The notes under the pieces were generated by a model. It saw only the letters and a list, made by a program, of their open reading frames with translations, was not told where the DNA came from and ran no database searches. A program made the translations under genes and the position numbers. A DNA stretch of 64,000 bases, from positions 434,001-498,000 of the forward strand of contig JAOABH010000004.1 in the NCBI GenBank assembly GCA_026418455.1, given 5' to 3'. Of the stretch, positions 19,488 through 27,210 are shown piece by piece. Positions within the stretch are counted from its first letter, which is position 1; every line of letters starts with the position of its first letter. Origin of the DNA: Hydrogenothermaceae bacterium (lineage in GTDB: Bacteria > Aquificota > Aquificia > Aquificales > Hydrogenothermaceae).

Positions 19488-20756
19488 TTAAAAAGACCAC
19501 CGAAGAGCTATACCAACGGAATTTTGAGCATTCTTAGCTCCGGCTAAAACCGTTCCACCCCTAGCCGTCGATTCAACCTTTTTCTCAAATGCATGAACAT
19601 ATGCTAAATCAACTGCAAAGTTCTTTGTAAACTGATAACTTCCACCTAAGGATATATGATGCTCTGTTATAGCCGGAAAACCTATAAGGTTAAACCATTG
19701 GACGTTATAATCAGGAAATGGTTGAGAAAAGTTTGGAATATTGTTTAAATTACACGGATTAGGATCTCCTGACATACAGGTTCCAAGATTACTATAACTT
19801 CTTATAGGAGATTTGGCATAGTTATAACCGGCTCTTAGTTTTAAGGCAGGATTTACCTGATACTCTCCACCTACCGCAAATACCCATTGATCTTTCCATT
19901 TAAACTGTTTATAACCATCTGCACTTGACCAGTTTATCCATCTGATATCTGCACCTACCTTTAAGTTAGGTAAAACTCTGTATCCTAATCCAAAGGCAAC
20001 TTCTTGAGGTTGCTGGAGTTTTAAGTCTTCAAATGAACTATCATTATCCGAGTCAAATACATGTTTGTACTTCATAGATACAGGAGATTGATAGTTTAAA
20101 CCAGCGTAGAGATTATTTATCTGATAAGCCACACCAATATTTGCACCTATACCGTAAGATGAAGACTGTCCACCACCGGCATTATATGATCTACCTGAAC
20201 CATTTGGTAAATACGCTCCTAAGTCAAGAGAACCCCATGCCAAGTCAATTCCTGCACCTACAGATAAGTTAGGAGTTACCTGATATGAGATAGCAGGAAT
20301 GATTCTCATAAACTGAAGTGTAGTGTGCATATTTGCAAGCATTGGATCTTTGTTTCTATAATCTACACCCATTCCAGAAACACCGTAAGCAGCTATACCA
20401 ACAACCACTTTATCATTTATCCTTTGAGTAATACCGATTTCTGGAACAGTAAAGAAGTTTGCTCTACTTGCTACGTATCCAGTATCATATAAGCCACTTC
20501 CAGTAGGTTGTACTACTCTAGCCTTAACATCAGGCATAAACAAGATACCACCAAATGACACCGTGAAACCTTTTTCCGTATTCATCCAAGCTGGGTTTCT
20601 AAAAACCGAATCAATAGAACCCACCGGCATACCAACACCAAGACCACCCATAGCTTCAGAAGCCGGAGTAACACCTATCATGTTATCTCCGTTTGTTGCA
20701 AAAGCTTGTGTTGCTGCTACTGTCAGCAGACCTGCTACTGCAAGAACTCTTTTCAT
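19488..20756 (-). CDS. FadL/OmpP1/TodX-type outer-membrane transport protein
   Basis: This outer-membrane beta-barrel of 422 residues belongs to the family that imports long-chain fatty acids and aromatic hydrocarbons. The signal peptide KRVLAVAGLLTVAATQAFA precedes the N-terminal plug, whose NGDNMIGVTPASEAMGGLG matches the FadL hatch; the chain ends in the barrel signature GIALRWSF, with a terminal Phe. The frame runs to 20822, but the ATG at 20756, preceded by GGAGG and the signal peptide, is the start. A TTGACA promoter lies just upstream. The substrate is unknown; in a lithoautotroph, quinone-like or sulfur-related hydrophobic compounds are as plausible as fatty acids. Confidence 0.88.
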   Translation of the reverse strand: MKRVLAVAGLLTVAATQAFATNGDNMIGVTPASEAMGGLGVGMPVGSIDSVFRNPAWMNTEKGFTVSFGGILFMPDVKARVVQPTGSGLYDTGYVASRANFFTVPEIGITQRINDKVVVGIAAYGVSGMGVDYRNKDPMLANMHTTLQFMRIIPAISYQVTPNLSVGAGIDLAWGSLDLGAYLPNGSGRSYNAGGGQSSSYGIGANIGVAYQINNLYAGLNYQSPVSMKYKHVFDSDNDSSFEDLKLQQPQEVAFGLGYRVLPNLKVGADIRWINWSSADGYKQFKWKDQWVFAVGGEYQVNPALKLRAGYNYAKSPIRSYSNLGTCMSGDPNPCNLNNIPNFSQPFPDYNVQWFNLIGFPAITEHHISLGGSYQFTKNFAVDLAYVHAFEKKVESTARGGTVLAGAKNAQNSVGIALRWSF

Positions 20757-20793
20757 GATACTAACCTCCAGATATATTAAATAATCTTCATAT

Positions 20794-20822
20794 ATTGAAT
20801 AAAAAATATACAAGGTTGTCAA
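20794..20822 (-). promoter_or_regulatory. Sigma-70-type promoter of the FadL-like gene
   Basis: On the minus strand TTGACA (20822-20817) and TTCAAT (20799-20794) are 17 bases apart, about 38 bases before the ATG at 20756. The -35 box is a perfect consensus; the -10 matches at four of six positions. Confidence 0.6.
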
Positions 20823-20843
20823 ACACTAACCAAACAAAAATTT

Positions 20844-21374
20844 TTACAAACTTTTTATAAACCTAACTGCTTCTTCTTTTGTTTTTACTTTTCCTTCTAA
20901 TTGAGCCAAAATTAGTTTCTCTTTTATCTCTCCCACTTCTTTTGAAGGTCTAAGATTTAATAAACCCATTATCTCAGCACCAGATAGTAAAGGCTCCTTA
21001 ACTATTTTGTCTTTGTAATTTTCAAAAAAGTATTTTTGGATATATGTTAAAAATCTTTCATCCCTATTTTCTGCCAAATATAAGATAGCTATATGAGAAA
21101 AGATATCTTCATATTTATAACAAAACAGATTTTTTTCCAAAACCCCAGAACTTTCTTTTAAATTTATAAAATATTTGTAGCCTTCAATCAGTCTAATCCC
21201 AAAATTAGTAGCTTTATTACCAAAAAGTAAATAATCTGATAAAACTTTTTTAACCTTTTTACTATCAATTATTGAGACAGTTTTTAACACAGATATATCT
21301 GTTAGATTGTTGAAAAACTCTACCGAACCTAAAACTGACCTAAAATATTCATCTATCAGATAAACTTTTTTTTT
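20844..21374 (-). CDS. CCA-adding enzyme/poly(A) polymerase, 3' part (reached by -1 frameshift)
   Basis: This frame carries the C-terminal half of a tRNA nucleotidyltransferase. It is open from just below a TGA at 21384-21386 and joins the 5' part at an A9 tract; the residues right after it (VYLIDEYFRSVLGSVEFF) continue the upstream protein sensibly. The end, LLSGAEIMGLLNLRPSKEVG followed by AQLEGKVKTKEEA, is the classic C-terminal motif of class II CCA enzymes. The only canonical start in this frame is a GTG at 21290, too far inside to make a folded head domain. I therefore read it as one gene with the upstream part, about 469 residues in all. Confidence 0.75.
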   Translation of the reverse strand, partial: KKKVYLIDEYFRSVLGSVEFFNNLTDISVLKTVSIIDSKKVKKVLSDYLLFGNKATNFGIRLIEGYKYFINLKESSGVLEKNLFCYKYEDIFSHIAILYLAENRDERFLTYIQKYFFENYKDKIVKEPLLSGAEIMGLLNLRPSKEVGEIKEKLILAQLEGKVKTKEEAVRFIKSL

Positions 21375-22252
21375 AAGACTTCCTCAACCTTTCTTAAAAT
21401 CTCTATATCGTCTGTACTATTTCGAGTTATGAAATCAAGGATACCACACTCTTTAATAAGCCTTATACCTTTATATCCGTCTTCGCTGTTTATTACTTTA
21501 AGAAACTCATCCCTTATTCTCTCCTTAGGAGAGTCTTTTAAAAGATTTACATTTTTCCTTACAAATCTATCAAAATCTTTATCAACATCAAAATCAAGAT
21601 CGGATGCTATTCTATAACCTCTAATCATTCTTACAGGATCTTTTTTGATATTTTCATAAGAGATAGGCCTGATAATGCCTTCTTGTATATCCTTAAATCC
21701 TCCAGAAGGGTCTATCAAAACAGTTTGAGATGCAGACAATCCAGAAGTGTCATCAAAATTAACCGCTATTGCATTAATAGTGAAATCCCGTGAAAGTAAA
21801 TCTTCTTTGAGTTTTTGATATATAAAGTTCTCTTTTTCTTCAAAATCTGAATTTTCTGGCATATCTGATATGTCAAGATAGGAGAAGTCAAATCTATATT
21901 TATACTCTCCCTCTTCAAAAATGAGAGTTGCAACAGTTTTTTCTTTTTCAAACTGGAATATACTTCCACCAACTATAGCTTTTAGATTTTTTACCACTTC
22001 CATAGGAGAAGTGGTTACAAGAAAATCAACATCTATATTTTTACCAATAGGTCTGTTTATTATTCTGTCCCTTACCCAACCACCAACAATAAAACATAGA
22101 CTACCTTTCGGCAAAGCTTTGGCTACAGCATCAAAATAGGTGTTATAAAATATAAGACCGTGTATATATGTATAACCGAACTCCTCTTCCGTTAATTTTT
22201 CTTCCTTTTTCTTAGAAAAAATTTTCTGTAAGAAACCTTCAAAACTTAACAT
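21356..22252 (-). CDS. CCA-adding enzyme/poly(A) polymerase, 5' (catalytic) part
   Basis: This 298-residue frame holds the nucleotidyltransferase head and neck of a class II CCA-adding or poly(A) polymerase. FIVGGWVRDRIINRP is the GG-x-VRD loop, NIDVDFLV supplies the catalytic carboxylates, SRDFTINAIAVNF the RDF-x-x-NA motif, and DPVRMIRGYRIASDLDF the R-M-x-R motif. It then stops at TGA (21358-21356) right after VLKKKFI, far short of family length. The missing tail continues in the -1 frame after an A9 run. The gene follows the 22256 gene by three bases. Aquifex aeolicus divides CCA addition between two enzymes, so which step this one performs is open. Confidence 0.85.
   Translation of the reverse strand: MLSFEGFLQKIFSKKKEEKLTEEEFGYTYIHGLIFYNTYFDAVAKALPKGSLCFIVGGWVRDRIINRPIGKNIDVDFLVTTSPMEVVKNLKAIVGGSIFQFEKEKTVATLIFEEGEYKYRFDFSYLDISDMPENSDFEEKENFIYQKLKEDLLSRDFTINAIAVNFDDTSGLSASQTVLIDPSGGFKDIQEGIIRPISYENIKKDPVRMIRGYRIASDLDFDVDKDFDRFVRKNVNLLKDSPKERIRDEFLKVINSEDGYKGIRLIKECGILDFITRNSTDDIEILRKVEEVLKKKFI
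21366..21374 (-). other. A9 slippery tract with in-frame A-AAA-AAG heptamer
   Basis: On the coding strand the zero frame reads GTC TTA AAA AAA AAG TTT ATC TGA. This contains the A-AAA-AAG heptamer in the correct phase for -1 slippage, the same heptamer used in E. coli dnaX. A -1 shift, or one extra A in the transcript, gives GTT TAT CTG and opens the rest of the CCA enzyme. A plain indel or base-call error in the homopolymer would look the same. Confidence 0.7.
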
Positions 22253-22255
22253 AGA

Positions 22256-22702
22256 TTAAACCTTATATATATCTACTTCTTGTTTTAGATTTTCTATAAA
22301 TTTTATTAACCTTGAAGCTTTCTCTACCCACTCATCTATAAGGTGAGCAGAAACCGGAAACTCTGACTGTATCTCTTTATACTGTGAGATTTTATGGTTT
22401 GTAAATTCTATCAGCTTGTCAAGAAACTCTTTCATCTTATCAACTTGCTTACTGTAATAGAAAAGGTCTTTTAACATCTCTTTTCTCTCTCTTACAGGTA
22501 TATCTATACCTAAGGACAGTCCAATATTTTTTATATCTATCCTTGATACATATATACCACTTTTTGATGGAACTGTTAAAACATTTATTATCCTGTCAAA
22601 CTCAGACTCTTCCTTTAAAAATCCCATCTGTTCTTGAAACTTTGTGTTTGACATAAATGGGTTTTTCATCAAATCTTCCGGTCTCATATCTCTCACCGCC
22701 AA
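22256..22702 (-). CDS. Conserved-looking hypothetical helical protein
   Basis: I do not recognise this 148-residue protein. It has no signal peptide or membrane segment. The C-terminal 80 residues are strongly helical and probably coiled coil (YYSKQVDKMKEFLDKLIEFT and LIDEWVEKASRLIKFIENL). There are no cysteines and no catalytic motif. It lies between folE and the CCA enzyme gene, 18 bases after folE and 3 bases before the latter, so it belongs to their operon. Tight packing and the ribosome site GGTGAGAG support it as a real gene. Confidence 0.7.
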   Translation of the reverse strand: MAVRDMRPEDLMKNPFMSNTKFQEQMGFLKEESEFDRIINVLTVPSKSGIYVSRIDIKNIGLSLGIDIPVRERKEMLKDLFYYSKQVDKMKEFLDKLIEFTNHKISQYKEIQSEFPVSAHLIDEWVEKASRLIKFIENLKQEVDIYKV

Positions 22703-22720
22703 AAAGTTTAGTTTATTCTA

Positions 22721-23284
22721 TTATATCTTTTTATGGGAATTAATCAAATTCAGAAACTCCTCTCTGGTTTTATGACATTCAAGGAATCTTCCAGTTAACT
22801 TACTTGTAACTGTAACACTCTCCGGATTCCTCACTCCCCTAATTGACATACACAAGTGTACCGCCTCCATAACTACTGCCACACCTTTAGGTTGAAGCTC
22901 TTTCTCTAAATACTCTGCTATCTCTGCTGTCAATCTTTCTTGGACTTGAGGTCTGTATGCAAATTTATTTACAACTCTAACTATTTTTGAAAGTCCACAC
23001 ACTTTTTTATCTGGAATATAGGCTACATGAGCTTTTCCGAAAAAAGGTAGGAGATGATGCTCACACAGAGAGTAAAACTGTATATCTCTAACCACAACCA
23101 TCTCATCATAACTTCCAACTTCTTCAAAAACCGTCATATTCATCTCTCTGTAGGATTCAAACTCTTCCCACATCTTTGCAACTCTCTTCGGTGTATCCCT
23201 TAAACCTTCTCTATTTGGATCCTCTCCTATTCCCTCTAAAAACAGTTTTATTGCTTGCTCTATCTTGTTTTTGTCTATAGCCAT
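22721..23284 (-). CDS. folE: GTP cyclohydrolase I (FolE)
   Basis: This 187-residue enzyme opens GTP to dihydroneopterin triphosphate, first step of folate synthesis, and also feeds queuosine via QueD (encoded at 56501). [20 protein letters not shown] holds the zinc Cys and His residues, and [17 protein letters not shown] the second zinc Cys and GTP-binding part. The size matches the homodecameric type I enzyme. It sits between the CoA-binding protein gene and an unknown gene. Confidence 0.96.
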   Translation of the reverse strand: MAIDKNKIEQAIKLFLEGIGEDPNREGLRDTPKRVAKMWEEFESYREMNMTVFEEVGSYDEMVVVRDIQFYSLCEHHLLPFFGKAHVAYIPDKKVCGLSKIVRVVNKFAYRPQVQERLTAEIAEYLEKELQPKGVAVVMEAVHLCMSIRGVRNPESVTVTSKLTGRFLECHKTREEFLNLINSHKKI

Positions 23285-23299
23285 TTTTCCTCTCCTAAT

Positions 23300-23716
23300 T
23301 TATAGTAATTCCATACAAGCAACTTTTAAACAGTAGTTCTCCACCACATTGTAGCCTTTTTGAGATAAATCCTTTGAAACTTCAAGGTTCAACGTTCCGG
23401 GTTGAAACCAGAATGTTTTAAAACCCTTTTTAACCGCATCTTGAGCTGTATAAATCACATCTGCAGGCCTCCTAAACAGATCGACAATATCTATATCAAC
23501 CGGAATATCCAGAATAGATTTATAAACTGGCTCTCCCAGTATTATCTGACCTTCATACTTTGGATTTACAAAAAAGATGTTAAATCCGTATCTTTTCACA
23601 ACTTCACTAACGAAATAACTTGGTCGCGAAGGATCAGGGGATATTCCAATTACAGCCACGTTTTTTGAGTTCTTTAAAATCTCTCTTATCTTCTCTTTTG
23701 ATGTTATCACCGGCAT
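23300..23716 (-). CDS. CoA-binding domain protein (YccU family)
   Basis: This 138-residue single-domain Rossmann protein has NVAVIGISPDPSRPSYFV at the nucleotide-binding turn, FVNPKYEGQIILGEPVYKSI, and the conserved FWFQPGTLN loop followed by an invariant-type cysteine in ENYCLKV. YccU-like proteins bind CoA and their cellular role is not settled. The start overlaps the mtaB stop (TAATG), so translation is probably coupled. Confidence 0.88.
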   Translation of the reverse strand: MPVITSKEKIREILKNSKNVAVIGISPDPSRPSYFVSEVVKRYGFNIFFVNPKYEGQIILGEPVYKSILDIPVDIDIVDLFRRPADVIYTAQDAVKKGFKTFWFQPGTLNLEVSKDLSQKGYNVVENYCLKVACMELL

Positions 23717-25020
23717 TATATCACCTCTGCAGTGTTATCTTCCCTATCACTACCTACATAATTGAGTTTTGCCTTTACAACGGAGTTTAAATTTTCTCCT
23801 GTATCTATGTAAGCATGTATGTAGTTAGGTGATAGTCCAACCTTTTTACCATCTCTCTCAGAGATTATAAGAAAGTCCATAGGTTTATTCAAAAATCTAT
23901 TTCTAAACTCTATACTTTTCTGTTTTGATATCTCCATCATTATCTTAGTTCTCTCTTTCTTTTCTATATCACTTACCACATTTTTAAGTTTTAAAGCTGA
24001 TGTATTCTCTCTTGGTGAGTATGTAAAAACATGAATATAAGCAAAAGGTATCTCTTTAATTGTTTTCACACTATTATTAAAAGATTGCTTATCTTCTGTT
24101 GGAAATCCCGTAATTATATCTGTCCCTATGGCTGTTTCAGGTCTTCTACTTAATATCCTATTTACTTTTTGTATATACTCTTTTACAGTATAATCTCTTT
24201 TCATATCTTTTAAAATTCTATCATCTACTGACTGTATAGAAAGATGAAAATGTGGAGCTATCTTTTGATTATCAGTAAGAAAATCTATTGTGTATTCATC
24301 AAGCTCACCAATTCCCATTGATGATAGTCTTACAAGGTATAGATTTTCTATTTTTGTTATCTCTTTAAGTAGATCTATCAGTTTACCTTCTTTGTGATCA
24401 TAACCGTATTGAGATAACTGAGTTCCAGTTAAAACAATCTCCTTGTATCCCCTATCAACAAGTATCTTTATCTGATTTACTATCTGTTGTATTTTCCCAC
24501 TTCTAACTTTTCCCCTTGCAAAAGGAATTATACAAAATGAACAAAAACTGTTACAACCTTCCTGAACTTTCAATATTGGTCTTGTCCCTTCAAAAAATGT
24601 GGATATCTCAAAAGTTTTGAAATCATTTTCTCTGAATATATTTTCTATAAACACTTTATCTTCTAATTTTTCGTTTAAGTAATTTTCCACTATCTCTAAT
24701 ACTGCAGTTTTGTGGCTATTTCCTATGACAATGTCAATCTCTTCCATCTTTGCAAGCTCTTCCGGAGACACTTGTGCATAACAACCAGTTGCTACTACAA
24801 CTGCATTAGGATTTCTTTTCTTTGCCTGTCTGATAACTTTTCTTGATGTTCTGTCTGCATCGTTTGTAACTGTGCAGGTATTTACTACATATATATCTGC
24901 TACATCTTCGAAATTAGTTATCTTATATCCTTTTTTAAAAAAATCTTCCTCTAATGCAGAAGTTTCGAATTGATTCATACGACATCCTAAGGTTGTAAAA
25001 GCAACCTTTAATGCTCTCAT
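23716..25020 (-). CDS. mtaB: tRNA t6A37 methylthiotransferase (MtaB/MiaB family)
   Basis: This 434-residue radical-SAM enzyme probably inserts a methylthio group on t6A37 of tRNA. The N-terminal UPF0004 domain has three cysteines in TLGCRMNQFE, NTCTVTNDAD and VATGCYAQ, which hold the auxiliary cluster. The radical-SAM motif is CNSFCSFC at about residue 155, and a TRAM domain ends the protein. TLGCRMNQ rather than TFGCQMN favours MtaB over MiaB or RimO. Its ATG directly follows the preceding stop. Confidence 0.92.
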   Translation of the reverse strand: MRALKVAFTTLGCRMNQFETSALEEDFFKKGYKITNFEDVADIYVVNTCTVTNDADRTSRKVIRQAKKRNPNAVVVATGCYAQVSPEELAKMEEIDIVIGNSHKTAVLEIVENYLNEKLEDKVFIENIFRENDFKTFEISTFFEGTRPILKVQEGCNSFCSFCIIPFARGKVRSGKIQQIVNQIKILVDRGYKEIVLTGTQLSQYGYDHKEGKLIDLLKEITKIENLYLVRLSSMGIGELDEYTIDFLTDNQKIAPHFHLSIQSVDDRILKDMKRDYTVKEYIQKVNRILSRRPETAIGTDIITGFPTEDKQSFNNSVKTIKEIPFAYIHVFTYSPRENTSALKLKNVVSDIEKKERTKIMMEISKQKSIEFRNRFLNKPMDFLIISERDGKKVGLSPNYIHAYIDTGENLNSVVKAKLNYVGSDREDNTAEVI

Positions 25021-25653
25021 CTATAATCCTATCTCCTCAACTGCTTTTTCTAAATTCCCATGTTTCAAAATCTCAATTAATTTATGCTCATCAAAGGCTT
25101 TTGTAAGTCTATTTCCAGTTTTAAGGTCAAATATATAAAATATCTCTTCTCCATAACTTCCTACATAGTAGGTTCCTCTACCAAGTATAACCCCTGCTAA
25201 AACAGATGATTTATAATCTTCTGTAAGTTTTTCTCCGGTTTGTATATCGTATATGGCAAACTTACCGTTTTTCTTTCCCCAAAAGTAATTACTTTCTCCG
25301 GTTAAAGCTCCTCTATCTCTTATCTTTTCAAAAAAATCAGTTTTCTGTCCATCTGTAGTATAAAGAGCTTCATATTTACCTGTTTGAGCTTTAAAGTATG
25401 GAGACTGTCCCTTTACCAAACCAGCTGTATGTATCCAGTCAAAATCTTCTGAAACTTTTCCTTTGTTAATACTGTACAAACCCCATTTAACCTTATTTAA
25501 ATCTTTTGTATCACGACACTGCTCTTGTGTAGCAATAAAGTAATCAGATACACCTTTAAGATATCCTTCCTTAAATACATAGTAATAACGACCTAAAATA
25601 TTGCCATTTTCATCTGTATGGATATAAACATTATTTTGAAGTATAAGTTTCAA
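25021..25653 (-). CDS. Hypothetical protein with WG-like repeats
   Basis: I do not recognise this 210-residue protein by name. It is rich in aromatic residues and has repeating units such as VKWGLYSINKGKV, GKFAIYDIQTGEKL and IFYIFDLKTGNRL, spaced about 40-65 residues apart. These look like WG-type beta repeats that could form a solenoid or propeller. There is no signal peptide. The frame is open to 25776, inside lpxD, but GAGAGG eight bases before a TTG at 25653 gives a start outside lpxD, which I prefer. It lies between lpxD and mtaB. Confidence 0.72.
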   Translation of the reverse strand: MKLILQNNVYIHTDENGNILGRYYYVFKEGYLKGVSDYFIATQEQCRDTKDLNKVKWGLYSINKGKVSEDFDWIHTAGLVKGQSPYFKAQTGKYEALYTTDGQKTDFFEKIRDRGALTGESNYFWGKKNGKFAIYDIQTGEKLTEDYKSSVLAGVILGRGTYYVGSYGEEIFYIFDLKTGNRLTKAFDEHKLIEILKHGNLEKAVEEIGL

Positions 25654-25706
25654 TAGAATTACCTCTCGAAATTTTCCAAAATTGTAATACAGGAAATGAA
25701 ATGGTT

Positions 25707-26687
25707 TTATGATTTTGATTTGAAAATCTCCGGAAGTTTTTGTAAAATCACCAAAATTCTTTTCCATTTCTTCCATTCCATAGCAGGAATGCCACTACCA
25801 TAAACGTTATTAGGCTCAAGATTACTTCCTACGCCGGATTTTGCTGTAACTATAACATTATCTCCTATTGTTATATGATCTGCTACTCCAACCTGTCCAG
25901 CAAGTATAACATTACTTCCTATATTACAACTTCCAGCAATACCTACCTGAGAGACCAAAATTGTGTTTTGTCCAATTTTACAGTTATGTCCTATCATAAC
26001 AAGATTATCTATCTTAGTTCCCTTTTCTATTACAGTAGCATCTAACATAGCCCTATCTATGGTAGTGTTAGCTCCAATCTCTACATCATCTTTTATTATA
26101 ACTTTACCAATATGTCTGATTTTTTTGTGTTGCCTATCTTCCTGATAATAGCCAAATCCATCAGAAGCTATAACAACACCAGAGTGTAGTATGACATTGT
26201 TTCCTATTACAGTATCCTGATAAATAGTTACCCTCGGATGAAGTAAACAGTTATCTCCTATTATTGTATTTTTACCTATGAAACAAAAAGGCTTTATAAC
26301 TGTATTTTTACCTATCTTAACATTATCCTCAATAACAACATAATCACCTATATATGCAGTTTTGTCTATCTCTACATTTTTACCTATAACAGCTGTTTTA
26401 GACAGATAACCAGATAACCTTTCTTCCGAATAGAGTATATCTATAAGTTTGTAAAAGGCTTTTGCCGGATCTTTTACAACTATCTGAGGTATATCTAAAT
26501 TATCAATCTTTTCCTTTACTAAAATAGCACCGGCTTTTATATCCGGAGGAATTTTTGAGATATTAGCAATAAATGTTAAATCCTTAGAAGAAGCAGTTTC
26601 TAAACTTTTCAGAGACTCTACTTCAAAATCTTCCTTTAAGTTATATATCTCACCTTTTAAAATTTGAGCTATATCTGATATTCTCAT
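25707..26687 (-). CDS. lpxD: UDP-3-O-acylglucosamine N-acyltransferase
   Basis: This 326-residue enzyme adds the N-linked acyl chain in lipid A synthesis. An N-terminal uridine-binding domain ([20 protein letters not shown]) precedes a long left-handed beta-helix of hexapeptide repeats ([20 protein letters not shown]), and MIGHNCKIG holds the catalytic histidine. The C-terminal helix [17 protein letters not shown] matches the family. It overlaps the skp stop by four bases and ends the lol-clpC-bamA-skp run. Confidence 0.95.
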   Translation of the reverse strand: MRISDIAQILKGEIYNLKEDFEVESLKSLETASSKDLTFIANISKIPPDIKAGAILVKEKIDNLDIPQIVVKDPAKAFYKLIDILYSEERLSGYLSKTAVIGKNVEIDKTAYIGDYVVIEDNVKIGKNTVIKPFCFIGKNTIIGDNCLLHPRVTIYQDTVIGNNVILHSGVVIASDGFGYYQEDRQHKKIRHIGKVIIKDDVEIGANTTIDRAMLDATVIEKGTKIDNLVMIGHNCKIGQNTILVSQVGIAGSCNIGSNVILAGQVGVADHITIGDNVIVTAKSGVGSNLEPNNVYGSGIPAMEWKKWKRILVILQKLPEIFKSKS

Positions 26688-27184
26688 TTCTTACTGTTGT
26701 ACTCCTTTATAACTAAATCTGTTATATCTAACCCTTTATTAGCATACAAAACTCCACTTAAAAGCCCACCGTAGAAGACGATATCATAGTTATTTTTCTG
26801 AGCTATTGATTTAACAATATCCTTTATCTCTTTAACCATAGACGTTTCGGCATCTGCTTTCATCTTTGCAAGTTCTTTATTTGCCTGTTCTTCAAGACTT
26901 TGTAACTCTCTTGCAAGCTGACGAAGTTCTTCTCTTTTCTGATCTTTTGCTTTATCGTTTAGGGTAGGGCTTGCAAGCTGTTTCTGAGTCTGCTGAAGTT
27001 TGTCACTCAGTTCCTTTGCTTTATCTTGGTAATACTTAAGCTTTGCTTCCAACTCAGCTTTGTACTTTTTACCTTTAACTGACTCATTCATAACCCTATC
27101 AATGTCAACATAAGCATAACTTCCAGCAAAGGATTTAATAACAGTAGCCAACACAACTGTAAAGACAACTAAAATTTTTTTCAT
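26684..27184 (-). CDS. skp: Periplasmic chaperone Skp/OmpH
   Basis: This 166-residue protein starts with a signal peptide ([19 protein letters not shown]). [13 protein letters not shown] is the OmpH-family beginning, followed by about 85 residues of charged coiled coil forming the tentacles ([20 protein letters not shown]) and a closing [12 protein letters not shown] beta segment. Skp holds unfolded outer-membrane proteins in the periplasm. It lies 26 bases after bamA and overlaps lpxD, the standard Gram-negative order. Confidence 0.93.
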   Translation of the reverse strand: MKKILVVFTVVLATVIKSFAGSYAYVDIDRVMNESVKGKKYKAELEAKLKYYQDKAKELSDKLQQTQKQLASPTLNDKAKDQKREELRQLARELQSLEEQANKELAKMKADAETSMVKEIKDIVKSIAQKNNYDIVFYGGLLSGVLYANKGLDITDLVIKEYNSKK

Positions 27185-27210
27185 TTCTTACTCCTTTAAA
27201 CTGTTTATTA

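Noticed and set aside
25654-25776. Upstream extension of the WG-repeat protein into lpxD
   Set aside because: A TTG with a good ribosome site lies outside lpxD and gives a sensible N-terminus.
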